A stretch of DNA of 48,097 nucleotides. Origin: an uncultured Bacteroidia bacterium (lineage in GTDB: Bacteria; Bacteroidota; Bacteroidia; Bacteroidales; Prolixibacteraceae). Within the stretch, counting starts at the first letter, position 1; the number at the start of each line of letters is the position of its first letter. The stretch spans positions 1 through 48,097 of the forward strand of contig CAILKW010000290.1 of assembly GCA_903834845.1 (NCBI GenBank), written 5' to 3'. The translations under genes and the position numbers were made by a program. The notes beneath the pieces were generated by a model. That model searched no databases, was not told where the DNA came from, and worked only from the letters and a program-made list of their open reading frames with translations. This document shows, piece by piece, positions 26,214 to 35,450 of this stretch.

Positions 26214-28766
26214 CTATTTTTGTTCTTTTATGCGCAAAATAGTCAGTGAATTGGGCTCAAACTGATAGTCAAAATTCGATGAGAAATGTTTGAATACCGA
26301 CTCTACCGGAACAATCTTTGTTGGCTCTTCAAACGAGTTCTCATCCTCCATTCTAACTGCTGACAAGGTTGTCACATTTCCATTGGCTGATACATTTCCT
26401 GACTTTATGAGCTTAATAGTTGTTCTAAAAGGTTTGCTTTCAGCATTTACCACTTTTACAACAATCTCCCTGGTGGTGTCGTTGTATCCGGATACGACAA
26501 ACTGCTTACGAACCGGTTTGGCTGTGTACTTCAGTACAGAGACATTGTTGATCAACAAGGCTACATCATAAGTCCCAACAACAATTTTTACATGTACCCA
26601 ATTGTTGTTTTCAATTGGGGGATTGATGGATTCACAAAGCCTTCCTCCCAACTCTCCGTTCTCGATTTTTTGCAAAAAGGTAACGGTATGATTTGCTCCT
26701 GCCCCGACTCTAAAAGCATATCCTGTTTTGTTATCATCGGACAAGCCAAAATAGAATAGTAAACTTCCTGCACCACCCTTCTTACATACTTCAAACTCTA
26801 TAGTGCAATTCTCAAAAGGCTTCTCTTTTAACACTGCAATTGTCCTCATTTCAAGCCCATTCTGAGCAATGGTACTGCTGCTTAACTCCTTCCACTCTCC
26901 CTTATTGAAATTGTAATCACTTGCAGTTGAATTGGCCAATAAGATTATGTGATCTTCTGAATAGACCTTTAATTCTTTGTATTCCACCGTTGCCACCTGA
27001 CTGCCAAATCCAACAGAACCGCCTGCTTGTAAGGGTATTTTATCCGGCAATTCAGGAAGGATAACTTCAGTTGGCAAGTTGACAGCTGACCGATTCTCTG
27101 CGAACATTTTTTGGACATAATAAGAGGATCGTCCAACCACTTTGTCATTGTCAATCCAGATCAGATTCACCGGCCAGGTTCGATCGTTCCGGTTTTCAAA
27201 CAAGGGAGCATAAGATGCCATGGTTACCAAATCACTGTTCCGTTCCATGCCTGTCAGGAAAGCTGCTTCACTCAAAGCGGCCAACATGTTTCCACCGTCA
27301 ACCTTTTTGTTGCAAGCATATTCTCCAACATAAATCTTGTATTTTTCGCGCTTTATGGAATCAAAAACAGTAGCATTCCTGAAAAAGTAATCAGGCTCAA
27401 CATACCAGTGGGGATCTATCATATCCGTTTTCTGTATATTGCGAACATTGTCGCTTAATCCATGGTTGGATATCAAAGTCAATTGGGGATACTTTTCCTT
27501 GATCGTTTTGTAAAAGAGATCGAACCGGTTATCATAAACCTTGCCGCTGTTTTCATTCCCGATTTCCACATATTGGAGCGGGAATGGTTCGGGATGACCC
27601 TCCCGTGCACGCTTTGCACCCCAGGTCGTGGAAGGAGCACCAATGGCATATTCGATGGCATCCAGCGCATCCTTAAGATAAAGGGAGAGTTCATCTTCAT
27701 TGCAAGCGTCTCCCACTCTGGCCTGACAACCCAGGCCTATATTGCAGACATACATGCCTTTGGCACCAACATCTTCGCAGTATTGCAAAAACTCGTGGTA
27801 ACCAAAACCGTAACTGTTGCGGTATCCCCAGGTGCTGTATTGTCCTGGGCGTGACATCGGGTCTCCCAAAGTTTTTTTCCATTCTACACGGTTGTTCAGG
27901 GAAATTCCCTCCACAATACAACCACCCGGCCAGCGAATAAAAGCCGGACGCAAATAGGCAAGGTATTGGGCCACATCTGCTCGCAGACCGTTGGGCCGGT
28001 TTTTGAAAGTTTTTTCAGGAAAAAGCGAAACATAGTCAACAAAAACTGTTCCTCCGGCATCAAATTCAAGGGCAAATGTTGCTTTTGTATCTGTTTCGGA
28101 GACTTTAAGAGTGGATTTGTATTCTATCCATATACCGTTGTTTGTCACTTTAAATTTCTGCTCAGCAAGTACCTTATTCGAGGAGGATACCAATTTAGCA
28201 GTGACGCTGCCTTTGTAATCAGAACCGGTTCTAAGAAAGAAACGAAGATGATAATTTTGGCCCTCACGGCAGGCGATTCCCCAATATCCACTGTTAACCA
28301 ACGCTACAATTCTCTTGGCTGATGAGATAGTAATTTGCATGGAATTGGGCGTTTCCGGATGAAGCGGCTTCAATTTAGTCAACCGCATATCTGCCTTAAC
28401 GTCGTCTTCCTTTTTCAGAGTCCAGCCGGGAAATTCTTCTTTGCTCCACCGGAAAGTTCTGTTTCCTGATTCTCCTGTGATATGGTTCACCAATCCTTTG
28501 GCTGAATGCAAATTCCCATTTTCAACATAGTAGCCGGATGGCATTTCCTTCTCCTCAAAGGATCTGTTCTGTATTAATTCGGCATAGATTCCACCATCTC
28601 CGGCGTGATTGATCTCTTCGAAGAATACGCCATACATCGAAGTTGGAATTATGGCACCTCTTTTTGCCACCTCAATGTTGATTTCATTTTTGAGGGAGTC
28701 TTTTCTCTGATAGCAAGAGAAGACCAGCAACGATAACAGAAAGATATAGAAGTATATCCGTTTCAT
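26214..28766 (-). CDS. GH51-like alpha-L-arabinofuranosidase with CBM-like and LamG-like modules
   Basis: An 850-residue lipoprotein (LLVFSC, Cys18). MYGVFFEEINHAGDGGIYAE (about 44-63) is the GH51 opening. A jelly-roll insert (about 100-250) looks like CBM4_9. The TIM barrel has FIRWPGGCIVEG, YVEIGNENSGK with Glu405 as acid/base, and YVGEYACN with Glu482 as nucleophile. A further beta-sandwich (about 635-760; ENCTIEFEVCKKGGAGSLLF, NNWVHVKIVVGTYDVALLIN) is LamG/GH-insert-like and interrupts the usual C-terminal beta domain. GH51 enzymes release alpha-L-arabinofuranose, with a few endoglucanase exceptions. It is the first gene downstream of the hairpin that follows susD. Confidence 0.88.
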   Translation of the reverse strand: MKRIYFYIFLLSLLVFSCYQRKDSLKNEINIEVAKRGAIIPTSMYGVFFEEINHAGDGGIYAELIQNRSFEEKEMPSGYYVENGNLHSAKGLVNHITGESGNRTFRWSKEEFPGWTLKKEDDVKADMRLTKLKPLHPETPNSMQITISSAKRIVALVNSGYWGIACREGQNYHLRFFLRTGSDYKGSVTAKLVSSSNKVLAEQKFKVTNNGIWIEYKSTLKVSETDTKATFALEFDAGGTVFVDYVSLFPEKTFKNRPNGLRADVAQYLAYLRPAFIRWPGGCIVEGISLNNRVEWKKTLGDPMSRPGQYSTWGYRNSYGFGYHEFLQYCEDVGAKGMYVCNIGLGCQARVGDACNEDELSLYLKDALDAIEYAIGAPSTTWGAKRAREGHPEPFPLQYVEIGNENSGKVYDNRFDLFYKTIKEKYPQLTLISNHGLSDNVRNIQKTDMIDPHWYVEPDYFFRNATVFDSIKREKYKIYVGEYACNKKVDGGNMLAALSEAAFLTGMERNSDLVTMASYAPLFENRNDRTWPVNLIWIDNDKVVGRSSYYVQKMFAENRSAVNLPTEVILPELPDKIPLQAGGSVGFGSQVATVEYKELKVYSEDHIILLANSTASDYNFNKGEWKELSSSTIAQNGLEMRTIAVLKEKPFENCTIEFEVCKKGGAGSLLFYFGLSDDNKTGYAFRVGAGANHTVTFLQKIENGELGGRLCESINPPIENNNWVHVKIVVGTYDVALLINNVSVLKYTAKPVRKQFVVSGYNDTTREIVVKVVNAESKPFRTTIKLIKSGNVSANGNVTTLSAVRMEDENSFEEPTKIVPVESVFKHFSSNFDYQFEPNSLTILRIKEQK

Positions 28767-28877
28767 GTTTTTGGGATATTACATTTATCAATACTATACG
28801 CCAGAATACTTTTGCTTCAGTCGGTTTTCTTCTTTACGCGGCCTTTTTGTCAACTGAAACACAAAACAACTCATTTT

Positions 28878-28920
28878 AAACCAAGCCATCAGGATAGATT
28901 GCTCCCTGATGGCTTGGTTT
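28878..28920 (-). terminator. Strong intercistronic hairpin between susD and GH51
   Basis: AAACCAAGCCATCAGG (28878-28893) is exactly the reverse complement of 28905-28920, giving a 16-bp perfect stem with an 11-base loop. It starts 9 bases after the susD stop. On the transcribed strand it is preceded by A-rich and followed by TTTAAAATGAG, so it could stop transcription partially or protect the SusCD mRNA end. Similar hairpins after susD are thought to give higher SusCD than enzyme expression. Confidence 0.8.
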
Positions 28921-28929
28921 GATTTCGAA

Positions 28930-30591
28930 TTATCTCAAGTTTGGATTGATGTTCTGTTCTGTTTCAGGTATAGGCCACATTTCCTGACCTGCCTGAAAAT
29001 CTAATTTACCAACATACCAAAGACTGTTTGGATTGGCAATAGCCGTGGTAAGATTGAGATTGGTCTTGGTTCCAGGGAATGGAGTACCCCAGAAATCACC
29101 CTTCATTGTTTGAGCAGCAATTCCCCAACGTTTCAAATCCCACAAGCGAATACCTTCAAGGGCCAGTTCGATGCGACGCTCTTTGCGGAGAATCGGACGA
29201 AGGGCAGCTTTATCTGTTACGGTAATTTTAGGCATGTTTACGCCTGTCCGGCCACGAACTTTGTTGATAGTGTTGTCCAGCAAGGTCTGATCGATGGTTC
29301 CTGAACCTTCCAATTCAGCTTCCAGGTAACTCAACAGAACTTCAGCATAACGAATAAGCGGGATATTTCCACCGTAATTCGTTACCATGACGCCATCGGC
29401 GGGAAGGTATTTGCGCATGCAATATCCGGTTTTGGTAGCCTGCAAAACGCCTGAAGCACTTACCCTATCCTTTGATTTGACTGAATCAGGACTGCTGACA
29501 TATTTTTTCCCACCAAGGGAAGCACCCGGATACAAAATCGTAAATGCAAAACGCGGATCCCTCTGATTGGCCAAATTATCTGGTTTATACCTTGGATCGG
29601 AATAGCTAAAAGGGGTACCATCGTTGAAATCATAAGATGTGGCAAGACTTTCATAAGGATCAATCCCGACTTGTCCGGAATTTGCTGCAGGCAGACAATG
29701 GAGTGGAAGCTCCGATGTATTCCCTGTATAGCTGGCTCCAGAAATAAACTGAAGACTGTAAATATTCTCTGACGAGAATTTATCGGTGGTGAAAAGAGTC
29801 TCAAAATTGGTGGATAGCTTATTTTCTCCGGCATCCACAATTTTCTTGTAGGTGGCAGATGCCTCTGCAAATTTCTTTTGGCTCAGCTGAAGCCGACCAA
29901 GATAAGCCAGAGCAGCTTGCTTGCATGCACGTCCACGGTCGGCACCCGTAATCGCTGCAAACGAAGGTAGACCAGCAGCGGCAGCAGTTAGTTCGCTTGC
30001 TACAAAATCTTCCACTTCACCGGCAGCAGCTTTCTTGACATTGTTTGCTTCATCAACCGAGAGCAATTTCGTTACAAGGGGAACCCTTCCATAAAACTGG
30101 CACAAATAGAAGTATTCGATGGCACGGAGGAATCGTGCTTCTGCCGTCATTCTTGTCTTGGATCCGTCGCTGATACTGGCCGGAGGCATAATGGCTATGT
30201 TTGTAAGAAAGTCATTGGCAAGCATAATCTTGTTGTAGGCACCTGCCCAGAAATTTGTAACGATTGCGCTGCTGGCAGAGAGGTTACCATTGGTGAGATT
30301 GCAATAATCGGTATTAATTCCAAGAACATTGACCGCATTATCGCTGGCAAGATCCATCCAGAATGTGCCACTGTAGGTGGTAAAACCCCAGCCTTTTGAT
30401 CCTCCTGTGGAACCCTGATAGACACCCATAAGCACCTGTTTGGCACTGGCTTCATCTATCCAGAACATGGCGGTACTTGGTGCATTCAAAGGAGCGGTAT
30501 TTAAATCGGACTGACATGAATTGAACGAGATCAACATGTTCAGAAAGATTACGATAGCTAAAATATGTTGTTTTACTTTATATGTTTTCAT
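28930..30591 (-). CDS. susD: SusD/RagB-type glycan-binding outer membrane lipoprotein
   Basis: I prefer the ATG at 30591 (MKTYKVKQHILAIVIFLNML). An ATG at 30603 overlaps the SusC stop by one base. The lipoprotein signal ends at SFNSCQSD. SusD features: SDLNTAPLNAPSTAMFWIDE near the N-terminus, TPR-like helices (ARFLRAIEYFYLCQFYGRVP, AYLGRLQLSQKKFAEASATY), IRYAEVLLSYLEAE, LRPILRKERRIELALEGIRLWDLKRWG, and the closing PIPETEQNINPNLR. 553 residues, normal for the family. SusD caps the SusC barrel at the cell surface and delivers oligosaccharides to it. Directly downstream of susC, as always in these loci. Confidence 0.93.
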   Translation of the reverse strand: MKTYKVKQHILAIVIFLNMLISFNSCQSDLNTAPLNAPSTAMFWIDEASAKQVLMGVYQGSTGGSKGWGFTTYSGTFWMDLASDNAVNVLGINTDYCNLTNGNLSASSAIVTNFWAGAYNKIMLANDFLTNIAIMPPASISDGSKTRMTAEARFLRAIEYFYLCQFYGRVPLVTKLLSVDEANNVKKAAAGEVEDFVASELTAAAAGLPSFAAITGADRGRACKQAALAYLGRLQLSQKKFAEASATYKKIVDAGENKLSTNFETLFTTDKFSSENIYSLQFISGASYTGNTSELPLHCLPAANSGQVGIDPYESLATSYDFNDGTPFSYSDPRYKPDNLANQRDPRFAFTILYPGASLGGKKYVSSPDSVKSKDRVSASGVLQATKTGYCMRKYLPADGVMVTNYGGNIPLIRYAEVLLSYLEAELEGSGTIDQTLLDNTINKVRGRTGVNMPKITVTDKAALRPILRKERRIELALEGIRLWDLKRWGIAAQTMKGDFWGTPFPGTKTNLNLTTAIANPNSLWYVGKLDFQAGQEMWPIPETEQNINPNLR

Positions 30592-30602
30592 CACGAATAG
30601 CA

Positions 30603-33600
30603 TTAGAAATTAATATTAACACCTAAAGTATATGTTTTGAGAATCGGGTAGAAAAAGCCGTTTCCTACCGTATTGATTTCAGGATCCCAGCCAGGTCTGT
30701 AGTCGGCAAATGTAAACATGTTTTCACCGGAGACATAGATCCGAAATTTCTCAAGACCAATCTTCTTGACAAGAGTTTGTGGCAAAGAATAGCCGAGTTG
30801 CAGGTTTTTTACCCGCAGGTAGGAACCGTTCAACACCCAGAAGCTGGATGTTTGGTAGTTTCCATCCGGTCCGCCAACAATGGCTTCCAATCTTGGGTAT
30901 TTCGGGTAACGCTGTGGGTTATCAGTATTATAGGAATCGTTGATCTGCCACTCCTGAATACTTCCTGTATTGTAGAATCCCCAGCCCATGTTTCTGTTCA
31001 GGATTCCCTGAACCTTGGCGACACCTTGCAGGAATAGAGCAAGATCAAATCCTTTGTAATCCAGATTGATGTTAAATCCATAGTTGATTTTTGGAATCCT
31101 GCTTCCAAGATAGGTCTTGTCATAAGTAGGATCAACTCTCCCGTCTGGAACACCGTCAGGGCCGCTGATATCGACATAACGGATATCTCCAGGCTGCGGA
31201 ACGTAAGTAGCCTTGGCGGCAGCCAATTTCTGATCAGGCCAGGAAGTAACACCGTTGACAAAATCGGAAGGCAAAAATACTCCGTCGGTCAAATATCCGT
31301 AATACATCTGCAAAGGATAACCAATGAACAGGTTGGCATCATAAGGACCGCCGCCTGCACCAGTAAATCCATTGGGCTGTTTGACTGCGCCTACGCCCAA
31401 GCTGGTAACTTTGTTTTCAATGTAGGTAAAGTTTCCTTTGACACTGAAATTCAATTTTCCTATTTTATTCTGATAGCCTAACTCAACTTCAACACCATTG
31501 TTCTGAAGGGATCCGGTGTTGATTTGCCCGACGCTGGCACCGATCACTTTTGAAATACTTGCATTTGGTGAGTAAAGAATGTTAAAGGTGTTTTTGTTGA
31601 AGTAGGAAAAGTTAAAAAGCAATGCATTCTTAAAGAATCCTGTTTCTATTCCCAAATCAAAAGTTCTGGCTGTCTCCCAGTGCAACAATGGATCTTTGTA
31701 GGTCGCAAGGGCAACACCTGTGTTAATGGCATCCCCGAAAGGATAATTGAAACCGCTGGAATAAACCTGCTGATAAGGATAATCCCCAATATTCTGGTTA
31801 CCTAGTTCTCCCCAGGAAGCTTTCAGTTTGAAACTGGAAAAAGCGGGCTGTAACTTTTGAAAGAATTTTTCTTGTGAAACTCTCCAGCCTGCAGCAAAGG
31901 ATGGGAAATAGGCATATCTCTTGTCAACAGGAAAGCGGGAAGATGCGTCACACCGGATGGTGGCTTCGAAGAGATATTTTTGATCATAATCATATTTAAA
32001 GCGAAAGAATTCGGATTGCATGGCCCAAGTCGCAGTGTTGCCATTTGCCACCATGTTGGCACTAGTCCCCATATCCAGAACGAGGTAGTTGTTGGGAACA
32101 TTTTGCCTGACTCCCTGCAAGGAAGAGGCGATGTTGCTTTCAAAAGAGTATCCTGCCAAGAGGTTAAAACCATGCTTCTCCTTGATTGTAAACTGATATT
32201 CAGCCAAAGCCTGTGCTGTTTTGTAGGCCTTTGAACTGACGCTCTCCCATAAAGTCGAATTTAGCGAGGATGCTACAGCAGGAAAAAGTACCTGTGATGC
32301 TTGAAATCCTGTAAAGTTAGCAGCTGTGTAAGCATAGGATCCCATCCCTGTTAAGGTTAAACCCTTTAAAGGAGACCAAGATAGATTGATACTCGAATTG
32401 ATGTCCTTGGAAGGTGTGGATCTGAATGAATTAGAAGCCAGCCAAGAAGCAGGTGTTCCCTGATTTCTGTTGCCCGCACCCCAATCTCCATTGTCTGCTT
32501 TGGCCAATACATTAGGAGCCATCTGTAGGGCACCGAACAAAAGAACTTCAGCTCCGGTTGGAAAGGCAGCTCCGTTTCTGGCTTTGTTCACATTGGGTTC
32601 TGTCCGGTTATTGATGACACCTGCCAATTGTACAGATAGGGTTACATTCTTTAGTATTTCTGCAGAGAGATTTACGCGTGTGTTGTATCGGTTGTAATTG
32701 GTCTTTTGCACCACACCGTTTTGGTCGAGGTATCCAAAGGAGACAAAATAGTTGTTGGATTTTTGTCCACCAACAATACTCACATTGTGCTGCTGAGTAA
32801 ACCCGCTTCCTGATAAAACCTGATCAATCCAGTTGTTGCTTGGACCGGATGTCCGCAAAGTTTCAATCTGCTGAGCAGTATAGGTATTGGCAGTTGCGCG
32901 GTTCATGGCATTGGCATAATCTACCGAATTGGCCATTCGTGGGGTTGCAGTCGGATTCTGAATTCCAACGTAAGAATTATAATTGATCCTGGCTTTCCCT
33001 GTTTTACCTTTTTTGGTAGTGATCAGAATGACCCCATTGGCAGCCCTTGATCCATAAATTGCGGCAGAAGCTGCATCCTTCAGAACTGATACCGATTCTA
33101 TATCGTTGGGATTGATGCTGTTGATATCACCTGATGTGGCACCTCCATACGGCTGTGACTCTTGTCCTTCACTGGCCTGAGGAGCCAAATCCCCTGCTGA
33201 AATACTCACTAATGGAACTCCATCCACTACAATCAGTGCGCTTGGCTCAGCACCGAAAGAACCAACTCCACGTACCCGGATTTGTCCATCACCGGATCCT
33301 GGTTTCCCGTTTCTGGAAATAACTGTAACACCCGACATACCACCGGTCAGTGCGTTCGAAAGCCTCACTACCGGACGGTCAGTCAGCTGTTTTGAACTCA
33401 TCTGAGCAATGGATCCAATGACATTCACCTTTTTCTGAACCCCATATCCAACCACAACGACTTCATCCACTCCAATGTTCTCTTCGAGCATGGTCACATC
33501 GATTACTACTTTTTTCCCAACAGGAACCTCCAGACTCTTCATTCCAATGAAGGAAAACACTAAAATTGCACCGTCAGGAATATTAATCGCGTAATTCCCG

Positions 33601-34097
33601 TTGCTATCCGTAACTACACCTTTTGTAGTCCCTTTTACAACTACCGAGGCACCGGGAAGAGTTGCTCCTGCTTGGTCGGTTACTTTACCGGAAACTGATT
33701 TTTGCTGCTGACTGCTTGAGGCCCCTGAATCGTTCGGTAAAATCACGATAACACGACCATTTATCATGTAAGTCATGTTTTCCTTTTTCAGAACCGTGGT
33801 TAGCAGATCGGTCACCTTTTCGTCCCTGAAATTTTCGGTAACCCTTTTGGCTGAATTGATTTGCTCGTCTTTGTAAATAAAAGAAAATTCCGTTTCGTCT
33901 TCTAGCTTTTGAAGAACTTCTTTCAGCGTACTGTTCTCAAAACTAAGAGATAATCGTTTGTTCTGTGCGCTTGTCACAACAGCATACGATTGCATCAGGA
34001 ATCCCAAAATAAACAAATTTAGTAGTTTCATAATCAAGATAATTTTCCATCGCGGGAAAGTTTTAAACCTCCCATTGACCCAATTGTTTTTTTGCAT
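30603..34097 (-). CDS. susC: SusC/RagA-type TonB-dependent outer membrane transporter with STN domain
   Basis: Start set at ATG 34097 (MQKNNWVNGRFKTFPRWKII); an upstream GTG at 34142 would add an unlikely prefix. 1164 residues. Long signal peptide to about SAQ45, then an STN (secretin/TonB N-terminal) domain at about 50-118 (LKEVLQKLEDETEFSFIYKD), a carboxypeptidase-D-like module at about 134-205, the DEVVVVGYG TonB-box-like segment at 211-219, a plug (IRVRGVGSFGAEPSALIVVD) and a 22-strand barrel to the terminal NINF. The STN domain marks a transducing transporter that talks to the FecR protein encoded just upstream. It imports oligosaccharides together with SusD. Overlaps the possible first susD start by one base. 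Confidence 0.93.
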   Translation of the reverse strand: MQKNNWVNGRFKTFPRWKIILIMKLLNLFILGFLMQSYAVVTSAQNKRLSLSFENSTLKEVLQKLEDETEFSFIYKDEQINSAKRVTENFRDEKVTDLLTTVLKKENMTYMINGRVIVILPNDSGASSSQQQKSVSGKVTDQAGATLPGASVVVKGTTKGVVTDSNGNYAINIPDGAILVFSFIGMKSLEVPVGKKVVIDVTMLEENIGVDEVVVVGYGVQKKVNVIGSIAQMSSKQLTDRPVVRLSNALTGGMSGVTVISRNGKPGSGDGQIRVRGVGSFGAEPSALIVVDGVPLVSISAGDLAPQASEGQESQPYGGATSGDINSINPNDIESVSVLKDAASAAIYGSRAANGVILITTKKGKTGKARINYNSYVGIQNPTATPRMANSVDYANAMNRATANTYTAQQIETLRTSGPSNNWIDQVLSGSGFTQQHNVSIVGGQKSNNYFVSFGYLDQNGVVQKTNYNRYNTRVNLSAEILKNVTLSVQLAGVINNRTEPNVNKARNGAAFPTGAEVLLFGALQMAPNVLAKADNGDWGAGNRNQGTPASWLASNSFRSTPSKDINSSINLSWSPLKGLTLTGMGSYAYTAANFTGFQASQVLFPAVASSLNSTLWESVSSKAYKTAQALAEYQFTIKEKHGFNLLAGYSFESNIASSLQGVRQNVPNNYLVLDMGTSANMVANGNTATWAMQSEFFRFKYDYDQKYLFEATIRCDASSRFPVDKRYAYFPSFAAGWRVSQEKFFQKLQPAFSSFKLKASWGELGNQNIGDYPYQQVYSSGFNYPFGDAINTGVALATYKDPLLHWETARTFDLGIETGFFKNALLFNFSYFNKNTFNILYSPNASISKVIGASVGQINTGSLQNNGVEVELGYQNKIGKLNFSVKGNFTYIENKVTSLGVGAVKQPNGFTGAGGGPYDANLFIGYPLQMYYGYLTDGVFLPSDFVNGVTSWPDQKLAAAKATYVPQPGDIRYVDISGPDGVPDGRVDPTYDKTYLGSRIPKINYGFNINLDYKGFDLALFLQGVAKVQGILNRNMGWGFYNTGSIQEWQINDSYNTDNPQRYPKYPRLEAIVGGPDGNYQTSSFWVLNGSYLRVKNLQLGYSLPQTLVKKIGLEKFRIYVSGENMFTFADYRPGWDPEINTVGNGFFYPILKTYTLGVNINF

Positions 34098-34222
34098 ACT
34101 TTTGGCATGTTTGTGATTAATAAATAAATTGACTGTTAACACGAACTAATGGAATGGGGGATGGTGGGCATTCTCCATTCTTCTTTAAGTCCTTTCCTTT
34201 TCCTTTATCCGTTTTTTAAAGT

Positions 34223-35242
34223 TTATTTTTTCATTACTATTATAAATTTCCTAAAATCAACCCTTTCATATCTTATGGGCAGCGTAAGTTCAAACGTTTG
34301 CAGTACCTGCCAAATCGTTTCCTCATTTTTAAATACTCCGGAGTAGATAATTTCATTTAATTTAGGATTCTTAATCTCTATATCCACATCGTACCAACGT
34401 TCGAGCCTTACCACCAGTTCTTTAAATGTAATCTTGTCGAAATCGAATACATCGTTTTTCCATTGCGTAGTCAGTTTGGTATTTCCTTCCTTAATTTTGA
34501 ACTGATTTTCAGCGTAAGTTAAAATTTGTCCCGGCGCAACAGGAATAACTTGTTCCCCCTTTTGAATTTCTATCTTTCCTTCGACCAACGATGTTTCTGT
34601 CCGGTTAAAATCGGGATAAGCCATTACATTAAATTTGGTTCCAATTACCCGTACTGAGTAATCTTTCGTTTCAACGGTCAAAGGTGCACCTTGTAGTTTT
34701 GTAACCTCAAAATAGGCTTCTCCAGTTAATTTCAGCTTTCTATCCCCATTCATAAAATCACTTGGATACGAAAGTCTCGATTCAGAATTCACCCAAACTT
34801 TTGACCCATCAGGCAGTAAAAGCTGTGACTTTTCGCCGCGTGGAACTATTGTCTCGAACCAAACAATTTCGTTTTGAGGCACATCCCTGCCAACCAAAAA
34901 ATAAGCAACTGAAAATCCTGTCATTAATGCTACTACCAACATGGCTGCAATTTTTGAAAAGGACAATTTGAATCGCCGTACCCGGTCCAAAGCCTGTGTC
35001 TGGAATTGCCAGTTAAGAAGCAACCGACCTCTAAGTTCGTTATAAGAACTTTGCAGCAACGGATGCTTCATATCTTCAGTGCACAGGGTTTCTTTGATCC
35101 GAAAGAAAAAAGCTTTGTTCGCTTCATCGGCCTTCATCCATTCCATTAAATTGACTTCTTCACCATCTGTCAATTGACCATTAAAGTAGTCGCGGATTAT
35201 TTTTTCCATTGAATCATTCGTATCCATAGATCTTGTTTTCAT
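34223..35242 (-). CDS. FecR-type anti-sigma factor
   Basis: A 339-residue inner-membrane regulator. N-terminal cytoplasmic anti-sigma part (about 1-75; IIRDYFNGQLTDGEEVNLME), one membrane helix (about 80-100; AAMLVVALMTGFSVAYFLVG), then the periplasmic FecR domain (about 110-235; TIVPRGEKSQLLLPDGSKVW, LTGEAYFEV, VIGTKFNVMAY, TSLVEGKIEI) and a C-terminal DUF4974 domain (about 265-338; FDKITFKELVVRLERWYDVD). It should bind the ECF sigma from the next gene and release it when the SusC STN domain reports substrate. 125 bases separate it from the chosen SusC start, so co-transcription is possible. 208 bases separate it from the sigma gene. Confidence 0.93.
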   Translation of the reverse strand: MKTRSMDTNDSMEKIIRDYFNGQLTDGEEVNLMEWMKADEANKAFFFRIKETLCTEDMKHPLLQSSYNELRGRLLLNWQFQTQALDRVRRFKLSFSKIAAMLVVALMTGFSVAYFLVGRDVPQNEIVWFETIVPRGEKSQLLLPDGSKVWVNSESRLSYPSDFMNGDRKLKLTGEAYFEVTKLQGAPLTVETKDYSVRVIGTKFNVMAYPDFNRTETSLVEGKIEIQKGEQVIPVAPGQILTYAENQFKIKEGNTKLTTQWKNDVFDFDKITFKELVVRLERWYDVDIEIKNPKLNEIIYSGVFKNEETIWQVLQTFELTLPIRYERVDFRKFIIVMKK

Positions 35243-35450
35243 ACATAAAACACTTGAGGGAAAGTCTTACCCTACCTTAGTTTATGATTTTTTTTGATAA
35301 AAGAAAGATTTCTTTATGAAATAGGTGTTAAACATTTCGAAATAAGCTCCTTAATTGAACCGAACGTTTCTTTTGGGGTGGGCAACGCAAGGTTTTTTGG
35401 AGTTTATCTTTGCGATCAGTGCAAACTTTGCGAGACACAATTGTCTGCTA

